Positions 27,613 through 34,816 of a stretch of 64,000 nucleotides of DNA are shown here, one piece after another. Below the pieces are notes generated by a model that was given only the letters and a program-made list of their open reading frames with translations, did no database searches and had not been told where the DNA came from. Both the position numbers and the translations under genes were made by a program. Position 1 is the stretch's first letter. Every line of letters begins with the position of its first letter. The DNA comes from Polyangium fumosum (GTDB taxonomy: Bacteria > Myxococcota_A > Polyangia > Polyangiales > Polyangiaceae): positions 156,018 to 220,017 of the forward strand of contig NZ_SSMQ01000012.1 in the NCBI RefSeq assembly GCF_005144585.1, written 5' to 3'.

Positions 27613-28574
27613 ACCTGTCCCTCTTCCGCGAAACCTTCGACCGCATCCGCCGCGAGGCGGGCAAGGCCCTCCTCGGCCAGGACGAGATCATCGAGACCAC
27701 GCTCCTCGCGATCCTGGCCGGCGGCCACGTCCTCATCGAGGGGGTCCCCGGCCTCGGAAAAACCCTGCTCGTCCGCACCCTCGCCCAGGTCTTCGGCGCG
27801 AGCTTCCGCCGCATTCAATTCACGCCCGACCTCATGCCGAGCGACGTCACCGGCGGCAACGTCTTCGACCAGAAAGAAGACCGCTTCGTCTTCCACCAGG
27901 GCCCGGTCTTCACGCAGCTCCTGCTCGCCGACGAGATCAACCGCGCCCCGGCGAAGACACAATCGGCGCTGCTCGAAGCCATGCAGGACCTCGCCGTCAC
28001 GACGGACGGCGTCACGCGCCCCTTGCCCGAGCCTTTCCTCGTCATCGCCACGCAAAACCCCGTCGAATCCCAGGGCACCTATCCCTTGCCCGAGGCCCAG
28101 CTCGACCGGTTCCTCGTCAAATTGCACGTCCGGTACCCGGGGGCCGCCGTCGAAAAGCAGATCCTGCGCCAGCACGTCGAGGGCTTCTCCGCGGCCAAGC
28201 TCGACCGCGCCGGCCTCGAACGGATCGCCTCCGCCGAGGAGATCCTCGAGATGCGCGCGGCCCTCGGCAGCGTGCGCGTCGACGACGGCATCCTCGAATA
28301 CATCACCGACCTCGTCGCCCGCACGCGCGCCCATCGCGCCGTCTACCTCGGCTCTTCCCCGCGGGGCTCGATTGGGCTGCTCGGATCGGCGCGCGCCCGG
28401 GCCGCCAGCGAGGGACGTGATTTCGTCACCCCCGACGACGTCAAGGCGCTCGCCCCGGCCGTCCTGCGCCACCGCTTGATCCTCCACCCCGACGCGGAAA
28501 TCGAAGGCACGAGCGCCGACGATTGCGTTGAAGACATCTTGCGCGAGGCGAAGGTCCCGCGCACGGCGGCCTGA
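27609..28574 (+). CDS. MoxR-family AAA+ ATPase
   Basis: A 321-residue MoxR ATPase: Walker A GVPGLGKT (about 46-53), Walker B LLLADEINRAPAKTQSALLEAMQ (read in two parts), the sensor region ATQNPVESQGTYPLPEAQLD and the C-terminal lid. MoxR proteins act as chaperone-like ATPases that insert metals or mature partner proteins, often VWA or DUF58 proteins encoded next door, as here. It overlaps the upstream gene by 4 bp and is 7 bp before the DUF58 gene. Confidence 0.93.
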   Translation: MNLSLFRETFDRIRREAGKALLGQDEIIETTLLAILAGGHVLIEGVPGLGKTLLVRTLAQVFGASFRRIQFTPDLMPSDVTGGNVFDQKEDRFVFHQGPVFTQLLLADEINRAPAKTQSALLEAMQDLAVTTDGVTRPLPEPFLVIATQNPVESQGTYPLPEAQLDRFLVKLHVRYPGAAVEKQILRQHVEGFSAAKLDRAGLERIASAEEILEMRAALGSVRVDDGILEYITDLVARTRAHRAVYLGSSPRGSIGLLGSARARAASEGRDFVTPDDVKALAPAVLRHRLILHPDAEIEGTSADDCVEDILREAKVPRTAA

Positions 28575-28581
28575 TTTCGAC

Positions 28582-29901
28582 ATGGTCCCCTCGCGCGCGC
28601 TCGTCCTCCTGTTCGCGGGGCCGCTCGTCCTTTCCTTTTTCACGCTCCTCGACCGGGGATTGATCGTCCCCATGCTCCTCACGGACGCGGCGATCCTCCT
28701 GCTCGCGCTCCTCGACGCCCTGCTCGCGCGGCGCCGCCTCGTCTCCGTCGTCCGCCGCGCCCCGGCCGTGCTCTCGATTGGCCGGCCCAACGTCATCTCC
28801 CTCGACGTCCGCTCCCTCGCGCGGCGCAAGCTCCACGTGCGCGTGCAGGAGGAGCTTTTTCCCTCCGCCGAGAGCGAAGAGCTCCCGCTCGAAACGCAGC
28901 TCCTGCCGCGCGGGCATGCGACCCTCAAATATCGCGTCACGCCCTCGCGCCGCGGCGCCCATGTCCTCGGCGATCATCACGTCCGGTATCCTTCGCCCCT
29001 CGGCCTCTGGATTCGCCAGTACACCCTTTCGGCGCGCTCGCCCGTCAAGGTGTATCCCGACCTCGAAGCCGTCCGCGGCTACGAGCTGCTCGCGCGGCAG
29101 GACCGCGACCCGGCCGGCGTGCGCGCCTCGCGCCGCCTCGGCGGCGAGAGCGAGTTCGAGCGCCTCCGCGAATATCGCCGCGAGGACGAATATCGCAGCA
29201 TCGACTGGCGGGCCACGGCGCGCCGCAAGAAGCTCACCGCCCGCGAGTACCAGCTCGAGAGCGACCAGAACGTCGTCTTCTTGATCGACGCCGGCCGCCT
29301 CATGACGGCCGAGTTCGCGAACCTCTCGCTCTTCGATCACGCCTTGAACGCGACGCTCATGCTCTCACACGTCGCCTCGCGCGGCGGCGACAAGGTCTCC
29401 ATGATGGCGTTCGCCGAGGAGGTGCTCGCGTATGCGCCGCTCACGGGCGGGGCCCGCGCGACGCGCAAGATCGTGCAGGCCGGCTATGACATCGAGCCCG
29501 ACCTCGCCCCCACGAATTATCGAGCTGCTTTCGAGGCGCTCGCCGTCCGCGTAAAGAAGCGGACGCTCGTCGTGCTCTTCACGCAGGTCGTCGACGAGGT
29601 CGCCGCCGCCGAGCTCGAAAAGCTCATGCGTGGCCTCATGCCGCGCCATTTGCCGCTCCTCGTTCTCCTGCGCGACGTCGACGTCGACGCCCTCGCGCTG
29701 GGGCATTCGGGCGAGGCCGCGGCGCTCGCCGGCGTCGGCCCCTATCTGCGCGGCGCGGCCGCCGAGATCCTTTCGTTTCGCGACAAGCTCGTGCGACGCC
29801 TGAAGCAACACGGCGCGCTCGTCCTCGACGTCGCGCCCGGCGACCTCACGCCTGCGCTGATCAATCGTTACCTCGAAATCAAGGCCCGGCACCTGTTGTA
29901 A
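28582..29901 (+). CDS. DUF58 domain protein
   Basis: A 439-residue protein with two N-terminal membrane helices, a beta-rich middle part and the DUF58 signature EFERLREYRREDEYRSIDWR near residue 200, followed by a VWA-like Rossmann region (VVFLIDAGRLM). ATG 28582 is used; the open frame begins earlier inside the MoxR gene. It closes the six-gene operon and is the usual partner of MoxR. Likely function: an integral part of, or client within, an envelope-associated MoxR complex. Confidence 0.9.
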   Translation: MVPSRALVLLFAGPLVLSFFTLLDRGLIVPMLLTDAAILLLALLDALLARRRLVSVVRRAPAVLSIGRPNVISLDVRSLARRKLHVRVQEELFPSAESEELPLETQLLPRGHATLKYRVTPSRRGAHVLGDHHVRYPSPLGLWIRQYTLSARSPVKVYPDLEAVRGYELLARQDRDPAGVRASRRLGGESEFERLREYRREDEYRSIDWRATARRKKLTAREYQLESDQNVVFLIDAGRLMTAEFANLSLFDHALNATLMLSHVASRGGDKVSMMAFAEEVLAYAPLTGGARATRKIVQAGYDIEPDLAPTNYRAAFEALAVRVKKRTLVVLFTQVVDEVAAAELEKLMRGLMPRHLPLLVLLRDVDVDALALGHSGEAAALAGVGPYLRGAAAEILSFRDKLVRRLKQHGALVLDVAPGDLTPALINRYLEIKARHLL

Positions 29902-30012
29902 TGCTGGGGGAGACAGGAGCGCGCCATGGGTCGGAGCGTGGGGTTCGGGTTGGTCTTTCTGATGGCATGGGGCTGCGGTTCGCCTGGGGGCTTGCCGGGA
30001 ACGGTGGAAGGG

Positions 30013-30243
30013 GGCGGCGGTCAGGGCGGCGCAGGCGGCGGTCAGGGCGGCGCAGGCGGCGGTCAGGGCGGCGCAGGCGGCGGTCAGGGCGGCGCAGGCA
30101 GCGGTCAGGGCGGCGCAGGCGGCGGTCAGGGCGGCGCAGGCAGCGGTCAGGGCGGCGCAGGCGGCGGTCAGGGCGGCGCAGGCGGCGGTCAGGGCGGCGC
30201 AGGCAGCGGTCAGGGCGGCGCAGGCAGCGGTCAGGGCGGCGCA
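30013..30243 (+). repeat. 18-bp coding tandem repeat (GGQGGA), left part
   Basis: About 13 near-identical 18-bp units encoding Gly-Gly-Gln-Gly-Gly-Ala, with some Gly-to-Ser changes. Such repeats make a flexible spacer between the lipid anchor and folded domain. The same array resumes at 34680 on the far side of the mobile element. Confidence 0.9.
30238..30243 (+). repeat. Left copy of 6-bp target duplication
   Basis: GGCGCA directly before the element. The same six bases follow the element at 34680-34685. Because the target is itself repetitive, the duplication length has some ambiguity. Confidence 0.6.
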
Positions 30244-30248
30244 GGGTC

Positions 30249-30266
30249 CTGATCAAACTTGATCAG
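30249..30266. repeat. Palindrome inside the left end
   Basis: CTGATCAA-AC-TTGATCAG, 8-bp arms with a 2-bp spacer, overlapping the left terminal repeat. A likely transposase-binding structure. Confidence 0.7.
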
Positions 30267-30319
30267 CCGGTTCGGCGCGACGAACGCAGAGACACCCCTT
30301 CACCATGTCGAGAGGAACG

Positions 30320-30589
30320 ATGAGCACAGAAGATGATGATGGTTGGCACACGGTGCCTGGAACGACGGCGCGCATCCGCGCCATCACGCCGGAGCGCCGT
30401 CGGCAATTGCACGAGGACGTCCAAGCGGGTCGTGTTCAGGTCTTCCCCTTGGAAGACATCTTGGACGCCGCCTCAAGCGCGGCGAGCGCGGAGTCCAGAT
30501 CCGCGCGCTCGGCTTCGGCCATCGACGGCCTTACCTTCGCACCGCCCTTGCCCTTGGACACCGACGCGGGCCGTTCCGACGACGTCTGA
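30320..30589 (+). CDS. Doubtful small ORF
   Basis: An 89-residue frame from ATG 30320. The first 45 residues (for example ITPERRRQLHEDVQAGRVQ) look protein-like and precede an overlap with the opposite-strand gene ending at 30436, where composition becomes Ser/Ala-rich and shadow-like. It may be the remnant of a gene whose end was lost, or spurious. No family recognised. Confidence 0.3.
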   Translation: MSTEDDDGWHTVPGTTARIRAITPERRRQLHEDVQAGRVQVFPLEDILDAASSAASAESRSARSASAIDGLTFAPPLPLDTDAGRSDDV

Positions 30590-30834
30590 AAAGCCGACAG
30601 ATCGGGATGCTCGATCATGAGCACCCGCCCCCTCTGCGTCGTCGTGGCATACGCAATCCACCCTGCCTTGCGAGCCTGTTTCGCGACCGCGATCACGGTC
30701 GACAAGCCGATCCGTTCAATCTCCAATTCGCAGCCGCCTTGCTGACGAAGGACGGCCTCAGCATCGGCGATGATCCGTTTGACCGCGTCCACGTCTGCCG
30801 TCTCAGGTGACGCCACGTCGTGAGGTTTCAGCAT
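30436..30834 (-). CDS. Hypothetical protein in the mobile element
   Basis: A 132-residue cytoplasmic protein starting at ATG 30834. The middle (ELEIERIGLSTVIAVAKQAR, then GWIAYATTTQRGRVLMIEHP) reads like an alternating helix/strand fold; the tail is a Lys/Ala-rich helix ending SKMSSKGKT. No family recognised. It is transcribed away from the transposase gene, sharing the region 30835-31149 as a divergent promoter region. Less GC-biased codon use than the core genes supports foreign origin. Confidence 0.55.
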   Translation of the reverse strand: MLKPHDVASPETADVDAVKRIIADAEAVLRQQGGCELEIERIGLSTVIAVAKQARKAGWIAYATTTQRGRVLMIEHPDLSAFQTSSERPASVSKGKGGAKVRPSMAEAERADLDSALAALEAASKMSSKGKT

Positions 30835-31149
30835 GCAACGGACGTTACGAGTCCACGTTGACGCCGGACAACTTCACGACGCGTCGCCTCTCACCTGAAC
30901 ATCCGCCGCGGACCGGCATCGTCCGCCCTTGCGTTGGCACGGTTGACCCGCGGATCGGCGCTCCGATCTCCGTGGGCAAACGGTCCTACCTCGGACAATT
31001 AATGTCCTATCCCATTGCCGAATAACCACGAAAGGCCGACAAATCGTGATAGATTCGTCCCATCGAGTGAGCCGCTGAAACGGTCGAGCCGACGACGCGC
31101 ATGGGGCGCGACGCGGCGCCCGTGGCGGCCCTTGCTGGGGTCTCGCGTC
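30835..31149. other. 315-bp region between element genes
   Basis: No gene is called. It probably carries divergent promoters for the minus-strand hypothetical gene and the transposase, and contains the dyad GGACA-ATTAA-TGTCC at 30993-31007. Composition is locally less GC-rich. Confidence 0.5.
30993..31007. promoter_or_regulatory. 15-bp dyad, possible operator of the transposase gene
   Basis: GGACAATTAATGTCC: perfect 5-bp arms around a 5-bp AT-rich centre, 143 bp before the chosen transposase start. Operator role is inferred from symmetry and position only. Confidence 0.4.
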
Positions 31150-32304
31150 GTGGCGAACGTCCTGCCCATCGAGAAGCGCACCGACGTGGTGAAGCACCTC
31201 GTAGAGGGCGCGAGCGTGCGCGCGACGTCGCGGCTCACGGACGTCTCCCTTCCGACGGTCCTCTCGACCCTGCTTCGGATGGGCGCGGGCTGCGACAACC
31301 TGCACAACCTGCTCGTGAGGGACCTCGACATTCGCGAGATCGAGCTGGATGAGATCTGGTCCTACGTGCAGAAGAAGCAGGCCCGCGTGACCGCGGAGGA
31401 TCCCGCGGAGTTCGGGGACGCCTACGCCTACCTCGCCATGTCGCGCACGAAGAAGCTCCTCGTGAGCTACCGCGTCGGGAAGCGCGATGAGGCGAACACG
31501 CGGGCGTTCGTCGCCGATCTCCGCGCTCGTCTCGTGACGATTCCGGAACTCTCCACGGACGGGTGGCAGAGCTACCCCGTCGCCGTCGGGCAGAGCTTCG
31601 GGGGCGCCGTCGACCACGCTGTGATCCAGAAGAACTACACGAAGAAGGGCCGCGCGGACGGGCAGCGCCACGACCACCGCTACGAGCCGCCGCGGGATCC
31701 CTTCATCACGAAGAAGACCGCGCACGGGGCGCCGAACCTCGACCGCGCGAGCACGTCGCACGTCGAGCGGGCGAACCTCACGGTCCGGATGCACGTCCGG
31801 CGCTTCACGCGGCTCTGCAACGGCTTCTCGAAGAAGATCGAGAATCACCGCGCCGCCGTGAGCCTGCACGTCGCCTGGTACAACTTCTGCCGCGTGCACG
31901 AGAGCTTGCGCGTTACGCCGGCCATGGAGGCGGGCATCACGGATCACGTCTGGTCGGTGCAGGAGCTTGTCGAGCGCGCCCTTGCCGCGGAGCCGTGCGC
32001 GCCCCCGGAGCCGAAGAAGCTCGCGCCGCCCGCCCCAGCACCGGGCGAGAAGCCGGGCGCCGCCCGCGAGCTGCCGAACGGCAAGGGGTGGCTCCGCGCC
32101 CTGCCCGGTGGGAAGGGGAAGCCGAGCGAGACGCCGCGGGCTCCTACGCCGCCCACCGCGCCCCCGGCGAGGGTCGGGACGGGGGAAGCTCCGCGCGAGC
32201 CGCTACCGCCACCGGGCACGCAGCTTGACCTGTTCGCGTGGCGCCCGAGCGTGCGGGACGACGGGCAACTGTCTCTGCTTGATCCACCGCCCCCGCGTTG
32301 CTAG
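31150..32304 (+). CDS. IS1-like DDE transposase with C-terminal extension
   Basis: A 384-residue transposase. The N-terminal HTH (GASVRATSRLTDVSLPTVLS) and the catalytic pattern are seen: first Asp in IELDEIWSYV, second Asp in STDGWQSY, and Glu in HVERANLTVRMHVRRF. This matches the IS1-like group whose proteins start VANVLxxEKR. GTG 31150 is chosen for that match; the frame is open back to 31015. After about residue 285 there is an extra Pro/Ala/Gly-rich tail of about 100 residues not needed for catalysis. It sits inside the 4.4-kb element and is the only candidate to have moved it. Confidence 0.85.
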   Translation: MANVLPIEKRTDVVKHLVEGASVRATSRLTDVSLPTVLSTLLRMGAGCDNLHNLLVRDLDIREIELDEIWSYVQKKQARVTAEDPAEFGDAYAYLAMSRTKKLLVSYRVGKRDEANTRAFVADLRARLVTIPELSTDGWQSYPVAVGQSFGGAVDHAVIQKNYTKKGRADGQRHDHRYEPPRDPFITKKTAHGAPNLDRASTSHVERANLTVRMHVRRFTRLCNGFSKKIENHRAAVSLHVAWYNFCRVHESLRVTPAMEAGITDHVWSVQELVERALAAEPCAPPEPKKLAPPAPAPGEKPGAARELPNGKGWLRALPGGKGKPSETPRAPTPPTAPPARVGTGEAPREPLPPPGTQLDLFAWRPSVRDDGQLSLLDPPPPRC

Positions 32305-32457
32305 CAGATTGCATGCCAGACTTAGCCTGGGGGCTAACTTTGCTTCGCAGGACGAACCATGTTGCTCTTGTCAAGCCTAGTGTGTCACCTTGTGCGAGTG
32401 ACGACCACGGGACTCGTGTGCCCTGAAATGCCCACGAGCGACGTATGGAGGTGTGAC

Positions 32458-32691
32458 GTGGACGCAGCAAGGAAACTGTCGGCAGCATCAACCGACGAAC
32501 CCGAGTCGGAGAGCGGGGTGCAAGTCCGTGGTTCGCGACTGGACTTGATGCGTGCCACGCTCAAGCGCGCTCCTCGCCTCGTGTTGAGCGATGAGGAGCG
32601 TGCGGAGTGGGATGAGGCTGAGCGTTCTGTGACGCACTGGATCCCGCATGACGAGGCCGTGGCCATGCTGGGACGTGGCAACGCTCAATAA
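32458..32691 (+). CDS. Small protein, possible antitoxin
   Basis: A 77-residue protein from GTG 32458, with GGAGG about 7 bp upstream; the open frame back to 32359 lacks such a site. It is charged and acidic at the C-terminus (LSDEERAEWDEAERSVTHW). Its stop overlaps the ATG of the next gene by one base (TAATG), so the two are translationally coupled. Size, order and coupling resemble an antitoxin gene ahead of its toxin, but no DNA-binding fold was recognised. Confidence 0.5.
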   Translation: MDAARKLSAASTDEPESESGVQVRGSRLDLMRATLKRAPRLVLSDEERAEWDEAERSVTHWIPHDEAVAMLGRGNAQ

Positions 32692-32942
32692 TGGGGCTGC
32701 GGATTCTCTGGGACCCCGTAGTTCTGCGTCGTCGGCAAGAACTACATTATAGAGTTGATGGCGACATAGAAGCCGACGTAATGGCATTCGCCGAGACACT
32801 TGTAGGCAATGTCGAGGCAGAAGACGAAGGGGATAGACCGCGGGTTCGCATGCGTGCCGCGCACGGCTTCATCCTCCGCATGCGTGTCGACTTGATTGAG
32901 GAGACCATCTACGTGTTCGGGATCCGCTCCCCCAAACGATAG
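32691..32942 (+). CDS. Small protein, possible RelE/ParE-like toxin
   Basis: An 83-residue protein. Its end (LRMRVDLIEETIYVFGIRSPKR is split here as LRMRVDL and IYVFGIR) resembles the last strands of RelE/ParE toxins, and the opening strand ILWDP is compatible. The match is weak: the usual basic catalytic residues cannot be confirmed by eye. It is coupled to the preceding small gene and lies in a mobile element, a common place for toxin/antitoxin pairs. Confidence 0.45.
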   Translation: MGLRILWDPVVLRRRQELHYRVDGDIEADVMAFAETLVGNVEAEDEGDRPRVRMRAAHGFILRMRVDLIEETIYVFGIRSPKR

Positions 32943-33007
32943 ACAAGGCGCATGGCAGAGGGGGACGACGGGCGCCATGGGCTTCGGCTCGCGGCGCCCG
33001 TCGCCTT

Positions 33008-33595
33008 TCAGCGCTTGGCCTTGCGGCTCTTCCACGTGGGGCGTGGAGCCTGCTTCGGGGTGGAAGCAGCGCGAAGGGCGGCGCGGAGCTTCTGGACGTG
33101 GGCGTAATGCGCCGTGAGGCCATGGCCCATGGTCCGCGCCGCCTCCGGTCCGATGAGCCCCCGCGCGGCGAGGAGCACGATGCTGGCGAGCCTCGGGCGC
33201 GACTTCATGACCCACGTGAGCAGATCCCGTGCTTCGATCTCGGACATCGGATCCGGCGTCACGAGGTCGGGTGGCGACTGGATCGCGGACATGGGGATTT
33301 CGAGCCGCATCGAGGCGCGCCGCATGAGGTTCATGGCGTGCCGCCACGCCGTTTGCCGGGCGAACCCGCAAAGGGCTTGCTCGGGTTTCAGGTTGTCGGC
33401 GCCGCGGACGCGTCCCTCGTGCAGGGCCTCCCACGTCGTGGAGATCGTCTCCTGTATGAGGTCGGGGATGTACAGTTCGTCCACGCCGATCTTTCGCAGG
33501 TAGCGAGTCAGCATCGGGCGAAGACGAACCACCTCGTCCGCGTCGGCCACGACGACCGGCGCGGCGCCGCTCGGGGGTTGGTGGTACTGGCTCAC
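33008..33595 (-). CDS. Sigma70-like regulator carried by the mobile element
   Basis: A 195-residue protein resembling an ECF sigma factor: a region 2-like part (LIQETISTTWEALHEGRVRG, then FARQTAWRHAMNLMRR) and, after a linker, a region 4-like part (ASIVLLAARGLIGPEAARTM, then HVQKLRAALR) that is less typical. Start is GTG 33595, overlapping the stop of the upstream small HTH gene (GTGA). It is the last gene of a four-gene minus-strand operon. Sigma-like cargo in an IS-type element is unusual. Confidence 0.65.
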   Translation of the reverse strand: MSQYHQPPSGAAPVVVADADEVVRLRPMLTRYLRKIGVDELYIPDLIQETISTTWEALHEGRVRGADNLKPEQALCGFARQTAWRHAMNLMRRASMRLEIPMSAIQSPPDLVTPDPMSEIEARDLLTWVMKSRPRLASIVLLAARGLIGPEAARTMGHGLTAHYAHVQKLRAALRAASTPKQAPRPTWKSRKAKR

Positions 33596-33864
33596 CGCTC
33601 ACCCCCTCGGACGAGGGCTTCTACGTCGAGGTCGAGCGCATGCGCCACGCCCGCGGCGAAGTGGAGCGTGCAGTGGATCTCCCCGCGGAGGAACGCCTGG
33701 ACGTACTTCGGCGCGTAGCCGATCGCTTCGGAGGCCTTCCACAACCCGCGCCCGGCGACGTGCGGCGCGAGCGCTCGACGCACGCGATCTGCCTGCTCCG
33801 CGGAGAGCACCGCGGGGAGGCTGTCCGGGCTCTCGTCGTGGCCCTGGTCGTGCTCGGCGGTCAT
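33592..33864 (-). CDS. Small HTH-like protein (third of three)
   Basis: A 90-residue protein. The segment KASEAIGYAPKYVQAFLRGEIHCTLHFAAG (read in parts) has the spacing of a Cro/C1 (Xre)-type helix-turn-helix, with a following helix GVAHALDLDVEALV as in such proteins. ATG 33864 overlaps the stop of the upstream gene by 4 bp and its own stop overlaps the sigma-like gene by 4 bp. Likely a DNA-binding regulator, perhaps of the same operon. Confidence 0.6.
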   Translation of the reverse strand: MTAEHDQGHDESPDSLPAVLSAEQADRVRRALAPHVAGRGLWKASEAIGYAPKYVQAFLRGEIHCTLHFAAGVAHALDLDVEALVRGGER

Positions 33865-34184
33865 GAGGCACCGCCCTTCCGGCGCGGAGCCGCGACCAGC
33901 ACGAGCGCCGGGGCCTTCCTCGGGGGAGCCTTGCCCGCGAGGGCATCGTCGAGCGAAAGACCCACGGCGCGCGCGATGCTCCGCGCGAGCGCCATGTTGC
34001 CCGGCTCCGTCCCGTCGCAGAACGCGAGGACGAAGGAGCGACGGAAGCCGAGCTGGTGCGCGACGGCAATCCACGTTCCGTGCTCACGGTGGAGGTGGCG
34101 GAGCAGGGCGCGGAGGTTCGCCCGCTGGATCTCGATCAGATCCGACCCGCGGAGGGGCCGATCGCGGAAGCGGGAAGCGGCCAT
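33861..34184 (-). CDS. Small HTH-like protein (second of three)
   Basis: A 107-residue protein with an Xre-like core: LRALLRHLHREHGTWIAVAH, QLGFRRSFVLAFCDG and NMALARSIARAVGLSLDDAL, plus a basic proline-containing tail. It differs in sequence from its two neighbours but shares their layout. ATG 34184 is chosen because it overlaps the stop of the upstream gene (ATGA); longer open frame upstream is shadow sequence. Confidence 0.6.
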   Translation of the reverse strand: MAASRFRDRPLRGSDLIEIQRANLRALLRHLHREHGTWIAVAHQLGFRRSFVLAFCDGTEPGNMALARSIARAVGLSLDDALAGKAPPRKAPALVLVAAPRRKGGAS

Positions 34185-34513
34185 CACGACGCGCCCTTCC
34201 GCCCGCAGAGGGCGCACGCGCCCGCCACGTGGGGGCGCCCGGAGAGCACTTGCTCGACCGTGATGCCCGCGGCGCGAGCGAGGAGGACGGCGACGGCGTA
34301 CGAGCCCTCGCGGCGGATGTTGCTGACAGCCTCCAGGGAGACGCCCATCACGGCGGCAAGCACGGCGCGCCCGCCGTAGGCGCGGGCGATGTTGCGCTCG
34401 GCGGCCCGCATGTGGGCGCGCTCTTCGGACGTGGGGTAGAGGGCGGGGCTCTTCCGGCCAGAAGGCGGACGAGTCCCTTGGCCCCGCGGGGCGGGGTGGA
34501 CTAAACGAAGCAT
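34184..34513 (-). CDS. Small HTH-like protein (first of three)
   Basis: A 109-residue protein with an Xre-like core (GGRAVLAAVMGVSLEAVSNI, then AVAVLLARAAGITVEQVLSG) and a terminal CALCGRK, two cysteines that could bind metal. ATG 34513 is the first gene of a minus-strand operon that begins just inside the right end of the element, so its promoter would lie at 34514-34679, next to the terminal repeats. Confidence 0.6.
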   Translation of the reverse strand: MLRLVHPAPRGQGTRPPSGRKSPALYPTSEERAHMRAAERNIARAYGGRAVLAAVMGVSLEAVSNIRREGSYAVAVLLARAAGITVEQVLSGRPHVAGACALCGRKGAS

Positions 34514-34643
34514 GGGTTGCGACTCCGGGGATACGGGGTTGCGGCCAAGTCGCCCCGGGGGTCGGCAAACCCTTCGGGGCGGCGCCTTTTCAGGCCCGCC
34601 GAACCTACGCGCCGAAATCGCTATTCGCTACGGCCGATCGCCG

Positions 34644-34679
34644 AACTTGATCACTCGGGGCCAAACTTGATCAGTACCC
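34644..34679. repeat. Right end of the element: two direct 20-bp-spaced repeats
   Basis: AACTTGATCA occurs at 34644-34653 and 34664-34673, exactly 20 bp apart, the second overlapping the terminal inverted repeat. One copy in the same orientation lies in the left end at 30256-30265. Repeated sub-terminal sites of this type usually bind transposase. Confidence 0.7.
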
Positions 34680-34685
34680 GGCGCA
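34680..34685 (+). repeat. Right copy of 6-bp target duplication
   Basis: GGCGCA directly after the element, matching 30238-30243. Confidence 0.6.
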
Positions 34686-34816
34686 GGCGGCGGTCAGGGC
34701 GGCGCAGGCAGCGGTCAGGGCGGTGCAGGCAGCGGTCAGGGCAGTGCAGGCGGCGGTCAGGGCGGTGCAGGCGGCGGTCAGGGCGGCGCAGGCAGCGGTC
34801 AGGGCGGTGCAGGCGG
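34680..34816 (+). repeat. 18-bp coding tandem repeat (GGQGGA), right part
   Basis: About seven more units of the repeat interrupted at 30243, with a few base changes (Gly-to-Ser, GGC-to-AGT). Confidence 0.85.

Larger units (their letters stand above)
29926..30252 (+). pseudogene. 5' half of a repeat lipoprotein gene, cut by a mobile element
   Basis: Starts at ATG 29926 with a lipoprotein signal (FLMAWGC, Cys17) and then runs into tandem GGQGGA repeats. The natural sequence ends at 30243; the final codons and the stop (TGA 30250-30252) come from the inserted element. Joining 30243 to 34686 restores an unbroken frame into the 3' half, so this is one gene split by insertion. A short 108-residue repeat lipoprotein could still be made. 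The uninterrupted protein would have been about 487 residues, surface-anchored by lipid. Confidence 0.88.
30244..34679. mobile_element. 4,436-bp insertion element with IS1-like transposase and cargo genes
   Basis: Ends are near-perfect inverted repeats: GGGTCCTGATCAA at 30244-30256 and, read inward from 34679, GGGTACTGATCAA (one mismatch in 13). A 6-bp GGCGCA duplication flanks it, and its removal with one copy of the duplication restores the host reading frame. Inside are an unknown minus-strand gene, an IS1-like DDE transposase, a small two-gene toxin/antitoxin-like pair and a four-gene minus-strand operon of HTH-like and sigma-like proteins. The size is far above a simple IS, so this resembles a transporter IS with passenger genes. 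Assigning the transposase to these ends is inference, as it is the only transposase inside. Confidence 0.8.

Noticed and set aside
29879..30256. Minus-strand and other-frame readings of the 18-bp repeat (LRRPDRC, RRSGRRR)
   Set aside because: Tandem repeats stay open in several frames; only the GGQGGA frame has a signal peptide and continues into a recognisable protein.
31015..31149. 45-codon N-terminal extension of the transposase
   Set aside because: Sequence before GTG 31150 is unlike the family and Arg-rich; the family start VANVL lies at 31150.
30244..34679. IS21 element
   Set aside because: Sub-terminal repeats recall IS21, but there is no IstA or IstB; the only transposase is IS1-like.
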